Shown: positions 9,835 to 18,685 of the stretch, in pieces
Position numbering within the stretch: position 1 is the first letter of the stretch
Layout: every line of letters starts with the position of its first letter
NCBI GenBank assembly: GCA_900767135.1
Contig: CAAFYU010000085.1
Coordinates: forward strand, 88,762-152,761
DNA: 64,000 bases
Reading direction: 5' to 3'
Source of the DNA: Candidatus Gastranaerophilales bacterium
GTDB taxonomy: Bacteria; Cyanobacteriota; Vampirovibrionia; Gastranaerophilales; Gastranaerophilaceae
Program-made: the position numbers and the translations under genes
The notes under the pieces: generated by a model
What the model saw: the letters and a program-made list of their open reading frames with translations, nothing else
Databases searched by the model: none
What the model was told of the DNA's origin: nothing

Positions 9835-9863
9835 AGTTTAGTATAAACAAATTTTATAGTCAA
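9835..9863 (-). promoter_or_regulatory. Promoter of tRNA-Pro
   Basis: On the minus strand TTGACT (9863-9858) and TAAACT (9840-9835) are spaced by 17 bp. The mature tRNA 5' end is at 9816, a typical distance for a short tRNA leader. Confidence 0.6.
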
Positions 9864-9891
9864 GTGTTTTTTATATTTTTCTTAGAATATA

Positions 9892-10470
9892 TTAAATTTG
9901 GATATTTATACTTTTAGGTAATTGTCCCAATAAACCAGTTTGTTCAACTTGTTTAGTCGGTTTGGTGTGCAATACTTTTTGGACAAATTTTTTAGGAATG
10001 GAATGGAAAAATGATATTTCATTTTCGTCAATATGTCCCAAAAAGCCAGCCCTTTCAATGTACTCTTTCGGAACTCGATAAACCACAATTACCCCATTCT
10101 CACCGGCAAAAGTTCTTGCTATTTTTCTTTTTGTGGTTGTATGCAGAATTGGATCACCATGCTGAGTCAAACCGGTGTAACTTGCAACTAACTTTCTTTT
10201 GGACGAACCATAACGCTTTAATACCCCTTTTCTTGTTAGTCCGGAAGCTGCCGCTACTGATTTTTCATAGTCTTTCCCAAAATATGTCTTTAAACCACGA
10301 TACAATATAAAATCACCGTTTTCAGCTCTAGAAAAACAAGAAAGTGGTATATCTGCTCTATTCCCGGGTGTACAAACTGATTGTATATTCAGTTTATTTC
10401 TTGCGACCGTATTAACGCCGCTTGCAAAATTTTTTTTTGAATATTTAATCAAACCACTTATTACTTTCAT
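9892..10470 (-). CDS. Candidate ADP-ribosyltransferase-like protein
   Basis: This 192-residue protein is unrecognised as a whole, but it carries an ordered set of motifs resembling the arginine-type (R-S-E) ADP-ribosyltransferase fold. Arg58 is in FILYRGL. A Thr-rich strand with a helix, HTTTKRKIARTFAG (110-123), stands where S-T-S normally lies. E149-N-E151 is followed by a beta strand (ISFFHSIPKKFV), matching the E-x-E loop. If active it would move ADP-ribose from NAD onto a target. No signal peptide is seen. The leader shares AAGGTTAGGTT with the gene that starts at 15010. The fold assignment is inference from motif order, and the flanking Cys and repeats do not help to decide it. Confidence 0.45.
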   Translation of the reverse strand: MKVISGLIKYSKKNFASGVNTVARNKLNIQSVCTPGNRADIPLSCFSRAENGDFILYRGLKTYFGKDYEKSVAAASGLTRKGVLKRYGSSKRKLVASYTGLTQHGDPILHTTTKRKIARTFAGENGVIVVYRVPKEYIERAGFLGHIDENEISFFHSIPKKFVQKVLHTKPTKQVEQTGLLGQLPKSINIQI

Positions 10471-10578
10471 ATATAACCTAACCTTTTTCTAACATAACCA
10501 CTATTAATATAAAAACTTTCTCCAATAAAAAATTGCTTTTTTATACATTGAAAGATTGTAATTTGTTAACTCGCACAC

Positions 10579-11385
10579 TTATGTTCGTCGATTTTCAATC
10601 AACGCCAGTTTGGCTGCAACACCCAAGCCAACACCAGCAATTACGTAAGTCAACCATGCAAAGAAATAGTTTCTCCTTAATGGCCCGAGTTTAGCCGCTT
10701 TCCCCAATGTTTGTTTAGCTGCTTTTAAGCCTCTGAGAGATGCTAAACCTTCTTCTACAATTGTTGGCAAAAATGCAGAAAAACCTATAAGTCCGGCGTG
10801 ACGCTCAATAAAATTCGGTTTGTTATCTTTTCGTTGGAACAAGCCTGTTGCAACCAAAAGTGCTGTCGGAACAGCAGAGGCATACCCTCTCGACTTTTGT
10901 AAAAATTGCATGAATTTACCTTTGTTGGCATTTATGGCATGCCCGAGTTCATGCAAAATCAGTGACGGTTTACTTTTTGGTGCAACAGCCAGTTTTAAAC
11001 TGTCTGCATAAAAGGCGTTTTCGCCTCTCGCAACAGGAGCAAGCATCTGTTGTAAATTCTGACCGTAACTTCTTATATTATTTTTATCAATAAAATCGAC
11101 TTTGACTTTAAGCCTATTTTTATTGACCATGTTGCCTGCAATTTTTTTGATATTTTCAAAGTTAGTAAACTCTTTGCCTTGCATAAGTTTATTTCCGCAC
11201 CAGCCTGAAAATTTTTGCAAAAGCATAGCAAATCCTTGTAAAAGCCCTGCTGCTATTATAGTTTTTTCAGGAGCGGGAGTTTCCGGTTCCGGTTGAAAAT
11301 TATAGCGTGCAGGCTGATTTGACGGCATATAATAATATGCTTGCGGTCGATTAAAATTGACATTTGAGATATCTAAACTACACAC
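10579..11385 (-). CDS. Membrane-associated zinc metalloprotease-like protein (HELGH)
   Basis: The 268 residues contain SLILHELGHAINA with HELGH at 145-149, the gluzincin zinc motif. A downstream EEGLASLRG at 211-219 could give the third ligand (Glu). Hydrophobic segments lie at about 42-58, 170-182, 198-210 and 245-262, so it is probably membrane-bound with a Pro-rich N-terminal tail (30-40). The best frame starts at a GTG, and no clear ribosome site is visible. The N-terminus has NVNF, similar to short motifs seen in other unrecognised proteins here. Substrate unknown. Confidence 0.7.
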   Translation of the reverse strand: MCSLDISNVNFNRPQAYYYMPSNQPARYNFQPEPETPAPEKTIIAAGLLQGFAMLLQKFSGWCGNKLMQGKEFTNFENIKKIAGNMVNKNRLKVKVDFIDKNNIRSYGQNLQQMLAPVARGENAFYADSLKLAVAPKSKPSLILHELGHAINANKGKFMQFLQKSRGYASAVPTALLVATGLFQRKDNKPNFIERHAGLIGFSAFLPTIVEEGLASLRGLKAAKQTLGKAAKLGPLRRNYFFAWLTYVIAGVGLGVAAKLALIENRRT

Positions 11386-11419
11386 ATATATATAAAAACA
11401 TAAAATTCAAAATTTTTGC

Positions 11420-11557
11420 CTAATTTTCAACTTTCGTAAACATATCTTTACTGGCACCGCAAATCGGACAAACATAGTTTTCGGGTTGATCTTCAAATTT
11501 TACGCCTTCTTTTTCTTCGTCGTAAATCCATTGGCATACATCGCATTGATATTTCAT
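11420..11557 (-). CDS. Rubredoxin-like protein
   Basis: This 45-residue protein has two knuckles, C5-x-x-C8 (CDVCQWIYD) and C30-x-x-C33 (CPICGASKDMF), the four-Cys iron site of rubredoxin. Such proteins shuttle single electrons, often to rubrerythrin or oxygen-detoxifying enzymes. It is a few residues shorter than typical free rubredoxins, the gap between the knuckles being 21 residues. It therefore resembles the rubredoxin tail of rubrerythrin as a stand-alone gene. An AAGGAG ribosome site lies upstream of the ATG. It is divergent from the thioesterase gene. Confidence 0.88.
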   Translation of the reverse strand: MKYQCDVCQWIYDEEKEGVKFEDQPENYVCPICGASKDMFTKVEN

Positions 11558-11589
11558 TTTTTTCTCCTTTGTGTTATAAATTACATATT

Positions 11590-12015
11590 ATGAAACATAC
11601 ATTCGAAACAAAAGTTTATTATTCTGACACAGACGCTTATGGCGTTGTTTGGCATGGTTCATATTTGAGATGGTTAGAACGAGGACGTGTTGACCTTTGC
11701 GAAATGCTTGGGTTAGACCTTTTGTCTTTAAAAGATGGAGATGTTCTTCTTCCTGTTACAAATATGAATTTGCGTTATAAAGCTTCTGCAAAGCTTGATG
11801 ATACGATTATTATTGAAACTTGGATTGAAAAATACAATAGCCTTTCAGTTACATTCGCTCAGGTAATCAAGTCAAAAGCAACAGGTAAAGTCTTTATCAA
11901 AGCACAATTTGATGTTGTATCAACGAGCAGAGCTGGTAAATTGTATCGTACAATGCCACAAATGCTTACTGATGCGTTTGAAAAAGGATTGGAAAAATGT
12001 CCGGCACTCGTTTAA
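11590..12015 (+). CDS. Acyl-CoA thioesterase, 4HBT/YbgC family
   Basis: This hot-dog-fold thioesterase (141 residues) starts YYSDTDAYGVVWHGSYLRWLE, the YbgC-type signature. The Asp in D-T-D15-A is the expected catalytic residue. It hydrolyses acyl-CoA or aryl-CoA, but the substrate cannot be read from sequence. The ATG at 11590 has no ribosome site. A TGTTATAAA extended -10-like element lies nine bases upstream, so the leader would be absent or very short. The 3' end overlaps the pseudouridine synthase gene by 19 bp, starting a three-gene operon. Confidence 0.88.
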   Translation: MKHTFETKVYYSDTDAYGVVWHGSYLRWLERGRVDLCEMLGLDLLSLKDGDVLLPVTNMNLRYKASAKLDDTIIIETWIEKYNSLSVTFAQVIKSKATGKVFIKAQFDVVSTSRAGKLYRTMPQMLTDAFEKGLEKCPALV

Positions 12016-12725
12016 ACAAATACATTGCATCATCTGGACTTTGTTCAAGACGAAAAGCCGACGAGCTTATTGAACAAGGTGTTGTTGCTGTGAACGGTAA
12101 AACTGTTACAGAACTTGGATATTTGGTTCAACCAAAGGACAAAGTTTTTGTAAATAAAAAACTTATCCACCATGTAAAGCACGAATATTACAGGTTTTAC
12201 AAACCTGCCGGATATATTACGACTTGTGATGATGAAAAAGGCAGAAAAACAATTTACGACTTGTTGCCTGAAAAACTTGCAGGCCTAAAACCTGTTGGTC
12301 GTTTGGACAAAGATTCTACCGGTCTTTTGATTTTGACAAATGACGGCGATTTGATAAATGCACTTACACACCCGTCTGTAAAGGTTCCGAAGGTTTATAT
12401 GGTAACTGTAAATGCACAAGTTACTCGTGCAGAACTTGAACAAATGGCAAACGGGATTGAAATTGAGCCAAACAAGGTTGCTTATGCAGATATTCAGGTT
12501 TTGGAAATTGATAGTAAGCACACAGAAATGCAAATCACCTTGTATCAAGGCATGAACAGACAAATTAGAAAAATGTTTGAGCATTTCGGGTATGAAGTAA
12601 AAGTTTTAAAAAGAGTACGCCATGCTACGTTAAGCCTGGAAGGTTTGCGTCGTGGTGAATTCAAACCGATAAAGCCGGCACAGATTAAGGAGTTGAAAAA
12701 CTTTTTAAACAGGATTTCAAAATGA
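11997..12725 (+). CDS. rluB: Pseudouridine synthase, RsuA/RluB family
   Basis: This enzyme isomerises uridine in rRNA. It has 242 residues. The N-terminal S4 RNA-binding domain (about 1-60, RLNKYIASSGLCSRRKADELI) is followed by the catalytic domain with GRLDKDSTGLLILTNDG, whose Asp is the nucleophile. The family includes RluB, RluE, RluF and RsuA. The symbol is the most likely one, not proven. It overlaps the thioesterase upstream and shares ATGA with coaE downstream, so the three genes are translationally coupled. Confidence 0.88.
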   Translation: MSGTRLNKYIASSGLCSRRKADELIEQGVVAVNGKTVTELGYLVQPKDKVFVNKKLIHHVKHEYYRFYKPAGYITTCDDEKGRKTIYDLLPEKLAGLKPVGRLDKDSTGLLILTNDGDLINALTHPSVKVPKVYMVTVNAQVTRAELEQMANGIEIEPNKVAYADIQVLEIDSKHTEMQITLYQGMNRQIRKMFEHFGYEVKVLKRVRHATLSLEGLRRGEFKPIKPAQIKELKNFLNRISK

Positions 12726-13300
12726 AAAAGATAGCTATTTGTGGAAATATTGCATCAGGAAAGACAACTGTCCAGAAGTTTTTGGAAGGCAAGGGATATA
12801 AAGTTCTTGATACAGATGAGGTTTCGCACGAGCTTTTAACGATTAAGAATAAGGAGCTTTTTGAGGCTTTCAAGAATCTTGACGTATTTGGTGATAATGG
12901 AGAATTTTCTCGATACAAAGTCGGGCAATTGATTTTTTCAAACGAAGAGTACAGAAAAAAGATTGCCGAGATTATGCACCCGCAAATTGCACGAGAAATA
13001 GAAAAATTCTTTGACGAAAATAAGTCAGAAGAGTTGCTATTTGTCGGAATTCCATTGCTTTTTGAAGCAAATATGCAAGGAATGTTTGACAAAATCTTGT
13101 TTGTTTACACTGATGATGATATCAGATTAAAAAGGCTTTTGGCACGCAACAATTATACGTTAACGCACGCAAAAGCCAGAATGAATTCACAAATGACACA
13201 AGAAAAGAAAATTCAGATGTCCGATTATATTATCAATAATAACGGAGATCTTGAGGAATTATATAAAAATCTTTTTAAGCTACTTGAACAAATCCGTTAA
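12722..13300 (+). CDS. coaE: Dephospho-CoA kinase
   Basis: The last step of coenzyme A synthesis is phosphorylation of dephospho-CoA by ATP. The 192-residue length is normal. A P-loop GNIASGKTTV (residues 8-17) lies at the N-terminus. DTDEVSHELL is the usual substrate-binding segment, and IPLLFEANM comes later. The start ATG overlaps the rluB stop (ATGA). The 3' end overlaps the convergent CHAP gene by 26 bp, so no terminator separates them. Confidence 0.93.
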   Translation: MKKIAICGNIASGKTTVQKFLEGKGYKVLDTDEVSHELLTIKNKELFEAFKNLDVFGDNGEFSRYKVGQLIFSNEEYRKKIAEIMHPQIAREIEKFFDENKSEELLFVGIPLLFEANMQGMFDKILFVYTDDDIRLKRLLARNNYTLTHAKARMNSQMTQEKKIQMSDYIINNNGDLEELYKNLFKLLEQIR

Positions 13301-14015
13301 TTTTTCCGCTTCTTGGCGAATACTTCCTTTCTGCAACCTTATTTGATGTATTACCTTCAATAGTTACAACTGTTCCGTCTGCTAAAATATTTTTCACGAT
13401 ACCGGTATGTGACCAGTTGAAAATCACGATATCACCTGGTTTTGCCTGAGAAACATCTGTCACATATCGACCATTGTTCTGTCCCCAACGTTTTAAACTT
13501 GCAACGCTTGATGAACCAAAGCCACTTGGTACAGTTTTCCCGTTAGCTCTTAGAGCCTGTTTTGTAACATAAGTTGCAAAATCGGCACACCAAGCTTCTT
13601 TTCGTCCATTAGTAAACAATTTATATGAACCGTCTTTTTCGTTATAACCAATATATTGTTTAGCAGTTGCGACAATATCTTTTCCAAGATTACCACTGCT
13701 TAAACTTACCTGTTGTTGCTTTTTGTTCCCAGAGTTTGTTGTAAAATTTGTTTTCTGAGAATACAAAGGAGTAAAATTGAACAAGCTAGGCATTGAAGAT
13801 ACTAAGCTATAATCAAGTTGAGGAATAATATTGAAAGTAGGTATTTCGAAATTAGGACTTGCAAATAATGAAGTCCCCATCGGATATGCAGAAGCAGCCG
13901 GTAAAAACGGATTTATACCAGTTGTTGCAAAAGGATTCATTCCAACTTGCTGCGAAGCAGTGTTAGTTGCTTGTGAATCTGTATATCGAATTTTTGCGAA
14001 ATCCAATAGTCCCAA
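13275..14015 (-). CDS. CHAP-domain amidase-like protein
   Basis: This is a 246-residue protein with a C-terminal CHAP domain (about 110-245). The catalytic Cys is in EAWCADFATYV, the His in WSHTGIVKNI, and an acidic/Asn segment is seen in TIEGNTSN. CHAP enzymes cut peptidoglycan cross-bridges or amide bonds. The first 105 residues are Pro/Phe/Asn-rich and probably disordered, with no signal peptide. The start is TTG, chosen because AGAGGA sits seven bases upstream. It lies beside another cysteine-hydrolase-like gene on the same strand, and the two share an upstream CTTTATATAAATA element. Confidence 0.85.
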   Translation of the reverse strand: MGLLDFAKIRYTDSQATNTASQQVGMNPFATTGINPFLPAASAYPMGTSLFASPNFEIPTFNIIPQLDYSLVSSMPSLFNFTPLYSQKTNFTTNSGNKKQQQVSLSSGNLGKDIVATAKQYIGYNEKDGSYKLFTNGRKEAWCADFATYVTKQALRANGKTVPSGFGSSSVASLKRWGQNNGRYVTDVSQAKPGDIVIFNWSHTGIVKNILADGTVVTIEGNTSNKVAERKYSPRSGKINGFVQVA

Positions 14016-14095
14016 CTTTATATCCTCTTAAAAATTCCCCTGTATTTATATAAAGTATTTTAAGTGGTATAAAATTGCCTATTTGTAAAGGAATG

Positions 14096-15010
14096 TTACA
14101 CAGGAATAAAAACATAAGCTCTGTCGCTTCTAGGGATTTCTTCATCAATAATATCACTGCAACCTTTGCCATTGCCAAGTGAAATCAAAACATGCCCGTC
14201 TTCACCGATATTCCAAGTTTTTTGAGAGTTAGAAACTTTTGTTCCTGCGTCATAAGTTACAACCGCACCTTTTGGCAAAGTTGAAAAATCCAAACCTTTC
14301 GCATTGATTTGTTTAAAATTATCATTTGCCCTAAAAATATACTTGCAATACTCGCCATTACCGTCAATATATGGACCTAATCCACTTTTTACAACGGCAT
14401 TTTTTACAAATCTTGCACAAAGAGCTTTTTCTCTTTTTTGAGGAAGTCCGGCAAGTGCATTCTTAGCTAAAGTTTGACCTTTTTTAGAATTATATTTTAC
14501 ACCGTGATAAAGTTCTGTATGAGGAGCTGATGCAGAATGATGAATTGGATTTGTTGCAAGTGTCGAAGTTGTTGATTGAGGTTTTGTAGAAGTTTCTGTT
14601 TTCGGAGAAACATCAATAACAGAGTCTTTAATAGGCTCTATATCAGTGTTATTGTTAAAAACTCCATTGTAATTATATTGTTGAGAATTATTCAAATCAA
14701 AATTGTTCAATGTTCCGAAAATATTGTTACTGCCATAGCTTGGAAAAAGCATTTGATTGTTAAAATTGTAATTGTTATATGTTCCAAAAACTTCGTTATG
14801 AGTTTGTTGGAAAATAGAGTTTGAATTTCTCAAATTTTCAGCAAAAGACGGAGAACTTTGAGTTACATAGTACGGAGAAAGTCCGGTCAAAACCTCTGTT
14901 CCTTCAAATGGTGAATTCATATACGGATAACCATAATTGTAACCAAGAAAAGTATTATTTACGACGTGCCCGAACGGATTGTTATATCCACCTATACAAC
15001 TAATACACAT
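14096..15010 (-). CDS. CHAP/NlpC-like cysteine hydrolase with Asn-rich N-terminus
   Basis: The first 140 of 304 residues are low-complexity and rich in Asn, Tyr and Phe. A Ser/Thr-rich linker follows. The C-terminal half (about 170-304) has a Cys in KALCARFVKNAVVKSG and a His in GEDGHVLISLGNGKG, the spacing expected of CHAP-type amidases. The fold call is weaker than for the neighbour at 13275. The leader has AAGGTTAGGTT about 15 nt before the ATG, shared with the gene starting at 10470. There is no signal peptide. Confidence 0.65.
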   Translation of the reverse strand: MCISCIGGYNNPFGHVVNNTFLGYNYGYPYMNSPFEGTEVLTGLSPYYVTQSSPSFAENLRNSNSIFQQTHNEVFGTYNNYNFNNQMLFPSYGSNNIFGTLNNFDLNNSQQYNYNGVFNNNTDIEPIKDSVIDVSPKTETSTKPQSTTSTLATNPIHHSASAPHTELYHGVKYNSKKGQTLAKNALAGLPQKREKALCARFVKNAVVKSGLGPYIDGNGEYCKYIFRANDNFKQINAKGLDFSTLPKGAVVTYDAGTKVSNSQKTWNIGEDGHVLISLGNGKGCSDIIDEEIPRSDRAYVFIPV

Positions 15011-15164
15011 AATTTTTTAACCTATAAACCTAACCTTATTTATATAAAGGATTTTTATGTGAGAAAATTGCGTTTTTGTGAAGGAATGTAAATTTGATTA
15101 AAGAAATTATGAATTTGTGACGATAAGTTATTTAAGGTTATTTAATATTATTTAAAGGTAGTTA

Positions 15165-16643
15165 ATGTACGATAATATAACAATTTTTTATAAAGATGCA
15201 GAGATTATAATAACTCCTTTCTCAGCCGGAAGGGTGATAAAATTGTTAAAAAAAAGAATTGCAAATGGTGAAGAAACAGCTCAAAATTATACATTTTTGG
15301 CAGATGCATATTTGACCAAAAAAGATAATAAAAAAGCTTTCAAATACGTGCTTAAAGCAAAGAAAATAGATCCTGATTATTATTATGCTGATGTTGTTGC
15401 TATAAGGATTTTGAGTGAAGAAGGCAAGTACTCGAAAGCGGAATATTATGTAAATGATTTGTTAGAAAAAGCTCCTGAAGATTACTACTTAGCATATACT
15501 TTTGCTGCGGAGGTTTATATTAGCCCTGCTTTTGCCGGACGAAAAAATAGAGTTGTTCAAAAATTTGCAGAAAAAATTCTTGCACACGAAGATGACGGTT
15601 CTTTCCAATATTTAAACTGTTGTATTTTTGTCTATCAAAATTTGTTATTTGATTTTGATATGGCGTTAAAATATTACATAAAAGCATTTAAGAGAAATCC
15701 TATTGTGATGCTTTCTTTAAATTGGTTAATTGCTTTTATTGTTCTTGTCTATCAAATAATAGTTACAAAATTGAAATTAAATATAACTTATGTTCAGATC
15801 ATTAATTTTAACAGATTTTTTATGAAAAAAGAAGAGTATTATTATTTGATTTCAGATCCGTATAATACTGATTTGCCGCCAGAAAAGATGATAGAATCTA
15901 TTGATAAAGCAATAAAAATTAATCCTTTGCCTCAATATCGGATTAGAAAAGGTGAAATTTTGTTTTGTATTGGGGAGCATTATCAAGAGGCAATTGAGGT
16001 TTTAAAAGATGTTTTAGAAGAAGACAGTAGCTTTAAAGAGTGCTATAAAGTAATAGCTTTGAGTTATCTTCAATTGGAAGATTATCCGAATGCTTTAAGG
16101 TATATAAATCTTGCGATTTTGAACAGTCAAGATGATGAATATTTATATGAATTAAAATCAAAGATTTTGAAATATTTAAATAAACCAGATGAGGCTTTGA
16201 ATGTTTTGTTGAAATTTTATGAAAACTATCCTGACGATATGGAAATTGAAGCTAGTATCGCACTAGAATATAGAAAAAGAAATGAAAACAGTAAAGCACT
16301 AAACTTTATAAATAAATCTCTTTTGAAAGAAAAAGATAGTGACAAATATCTAGGTAAAGAAATAATTTTGGTTCAAATGGAAAGATATGAAGACGCAATA
16401 AAGGCGGGGGAAAAATCAATTGAACTGGAAGAAAATGGAGCCGCATATTATTGGCTGGCGTTGTCTTATGGAAGAATAGAAGAGTATTCAAAAGCTCTAA
16501 CTGCAATTAATAAGTCTATTTTATTAGACGGTGGTGACATGTGGAGCTTCAAAATTCAATCTGAAATCTATACAGCTTTGGGAGATAATAAAGCTGCTGA
16601 AAAAGCATATAAAAAAGCCAAAGAACTTGGGTTAGAAGAATGA
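15165..16643 (+). CDS. TPR-repeat protein with a central membrane segment
   Basis: The 492 residues contain tandem tetratricopeptide repeats on both sides of one hydrophobic segment (about residues 185-205, LNWLIAFIVLVYQIIV). Repeat signatures such as AEKAYKKAKELG, ALRYINLAILN and AIKAGEKSIELE are clear. TPR arrays are protein-binding scaffolds, and the partner here is unknown. The ribosome site AAAGGTAG is upstream of the ATG. It is a stand-alone gene facing the ABC exporter, with a repeat-bearing gap between them. Confidence 0.85.
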   Translation: MYDNITIFYKDAEIIITPFSAGRVIKLLKKRIANGEETAQNYTFLADAYLTKKDNKKAFKYVLKAKKIDPDYYYADVVAIRILSEEGKYSKAEYYVNDLLEKAPEDYYLAYTFAAEVYISPAFAGRKNRVVQKFAEKILAHEDDGSFQYLNCCIFVYQNLLFDFDMALKYYIKAFKRNPIVMLSLNWLIAFIVLVYQIIVTKLKLNITYVQIINFNRFFMKKEEYYYLISDPYNTDLPPEKMIESIDKAIKINPLPQYRIRKGEILFCIGEHYQEAIEVLKDVLEEDSSFKECYKVIALSYLQLEDYPNALRYINLAILNSQDDEYLYELKSKILKYLNKPDEALNVLLKFYENYPDDMEIEASIALEYRKRNENSKALNFINKSLLKEKDSDKYLGKEIILVQMERYEDAIKAGEKSIELEENGAAYYWLALSYGRIEEYSKALTAINKSILLDGGDMWSFKIQSEIYTALGDNKAAEKAYKKAKELGLEE

Positions 16644-16759
16644 CGACTATCCCTTAGTACCTCGCTTCTTAGCCACTTAGCCAAATCATGTCGGCGGGGT
16701 GGGTACCCCGCCCAATTTCTGATAACTTGATACGACCTTAGTGCCCTAGTAACTTACTT
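16644..16759 (+). repeat. Intergenic short-repeat element with GC-rich hairpin
   Basis: This gap contains degenerate CTTAGCC/CTAGTAAC-type words and a GGCGGGGTGGGTACCCCGCC hairpin. The complementary strand carries GTTACTAGGGCACTAAGG, closely matching elements at about 48125 and 54950. No coding frame is seen. Confidence 0.6.
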
Positions 16760-18595
16760 TTACACCGCTTCTTCTTGTCTTTTAAACTGCATTTCGTACA
16801 AATATTTATACTTCCCGCCTTCAATATTCATCAATTCATCATGTGTGCCGAGTTCAGCAAGTTTGCCTTCGTCCACAACCGCAATTCTATCTGCATTTTG
16901 AATTGTTGATAGTCTGTGTGCGATTACAAATACAGTTCTATTTTTAATCAAGTTATCCAAAGCTTTTTGAACAATTGCTTCTGATTTGTTGTCAAGAGCC
17001 GATGTTGCTTCGTCCAAAATTACAATCGGCGAATTTTTCAACATAGCTCGTGCAATTGCAACACGTTGTCTTTGTCCGCCTGACAATGATGCCCCACGTT
17101 CACCAACAAATGTATCTAAACCTTTTTCCAAAGTGTGAGCAAATTCGTCCAAATGTGCCATTCTAACAACTTCTTCAATTTGTTCCTCTGTCGCATGCTC
17201 ATTTCCCATCAAAATATTATCCTTTATTGTTCCTGAGAACAAGAAATTATCTTGGAAAACAAACGAAATTTTACTTCTTAAATTATCAAGTTCAAAATCC
17301 TTGATATTCACACCATCAAACTCAATTGCACCTGACGTTACATCATAAAAACGAGGCAACAGACTTACAACCGTACTTTTACCGCCACCGGAATTTCCAA
17401 CCAAGGCGATAGTTTCCCCTTTATTTATGTGCAAACTGAAATCTTTTAAAACAGGTACACCTTCTTCGTATTCAAAATAAACATTTTTGAAATCAATACA
17501 GTTGTTCAAATCTGCCAATGCAACAGGTTTTTCAGGAGATTTAATTTGCGGTTGTAAATCAAACAATTCAAACACACGACTCATTGCAACAAACACATTT
17601 TGAAGGTTTGTCAAAGTGTTGCCCAAAGTTTTTGTCGGTTTGTACAACAAAAGTAAAGAAGTTACAAACGACGCAAAACTTCCGGCAGTCATTTCACCTG
17701 ATAAAATCAAACTGTTACCATACGCCATAACAAGTGCAATCCCTATTGAGCAAACAAAATACATAATCGGAGAAAGCCAACCGACACGCTTTGTCAAAGA
17801 CATTGCAAGGTGGAATTGTTCAGTAATTTGGTTGTCAAATTTTTCATTTTGATCTTTTTGCAAATTATAAGCAGTCATAATCTTGTTACCGGCAAAGGTT
17901 TCGTTGAAATTTGTCGTCATATTTCCGCCGACAACCATAGTTGCGTTAGAAACTTTTTTAACTCTTTTTCTGATAAACGTAACAGGCGTAATTGCAATAG
18001 CCATAATAGTTACGCCGATAATCGCAAGCTTCCATGAGTTGTATAACAAAACTCCGATAAGTCCAACAAGTCCAAAGAAAGTTGCGATAAATGATTTCAA
18101 CAAATCAATAACATTTCTAGATGCTGTGTCAGGGTCACTCAAAAATCTTGTTAATACAATACCAGATGAGTTCACATCAAAAAATTGAGGGTCCATTGAA
18201 GTCAATTTTTTAAACAAATCTTTTTTTAAAGACATTGATATTTTTTGTCCGGTCCAATCTGTCAAATAATTGCTGGAATATTTTAATATCCCTTGGAAAA
18301 GTGCAAAACCGACGATACCAAAAGGTATTATCATAGCAAGAAAAGCTTGTGAATGAACAGTAATACCTAAAAATGTCCAAGTATGTTCAGGATTTCCGTT
18401 TACAACAAAGTCCAAATAAGGTTTTAGAGCCAGTGCCACAACACCGTCAAGCAAACCGAGAGGAATTGCAATAAGTAAATTTAGAATTGCTCTTGGTAAA
18501 ACAGGCTTTATGTAAGGAAATATTTTTCCTAATAAGTATTTGTAATTAAATGCGTCTTTTGATTGCGTATCTTTTAATTTATAACTGTAATTCAT
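16760..18595 (-). CDS. msbA: ABC exporter, MsbA-like (lipid/multidrug)
   Basis: This is a fused permease-ATPase half transporter (611 residues) that works as a homodimer. A six-helix type IV ABC membrane domain covers about 30-330. The ATPase follows with Walker A GNSGGGKSTV, signature LSGGQRQRVAIARAML and Walker B IVILDEATSALD. Similarity to MsbA and Sav1866 types suggests export of a lipid or glycolipid, but substrate cannot be fixed from sequence. The ribosome site AAGGGA precedes the ATG. It is divergent from the UDP-glucose dehydrogenase gene, consistent with envelope glycolipid work. Confidence 0.85.
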   Translation of the reverse strand: MNYSYKLKDTQSKDAFNYKYLLGKIFPYIKPVLPRAILNLLIAIPLGLLDGVVALALKPYLDFVVNGNPEHTWTFLGITVHSQAFLAMIIPFGIVGFALFQGILKYSSNYLTDWTGQKISMSLKKDLFKKLTSMDPQFFDVNSSGIVLTRFLSDPDTASRNVIDLLKSFIATFFGLVGLIGVLLYNSWKLAIIGVTIMAIAITPVTFIRKRVKKVSNATMVVGGNMTTNFNETFAGNKIMTAYNLQKDQNEKFDNQITEQFHLAMSLTKRVGWLSPIMYFVCSIGIALVMAYGNSLILSGEMTAGSFASFVTSLLLLYKPTKTLGNTLTNLQNVFVAMSRVFELFDLQPQIKSPEKPVALADLNNCIDFKNVYFEYEEGVPVLKDFSLHINKGETIALVGNSGGGKSTVVSLLPRFYDVTSGAIEFDGVNIKDFELDNLRSKISFVFQDNFLFSGTIKDNILMGNEHATEEQIEEVVRMAHLDEFAHTLEKGLDTFVGERGASLSGGQRQRVAIARAMLKNSPIVILDEATSALDNKSEAIVQKALDNLIKNRTVFVIAHRLSTIQNADRIAVVDEGKLAELGTHDELMNIEGGKYKYLYEMQFKRQEEAV

Positions 18596-18685
18596 GTCTA
18601 TCCCTTCTTGATTAAATAATTGACATTATCTCATAAAAATATTTTTTGTGCTATATTGAATATTAAGGAATTATAAGGAGAAGAG

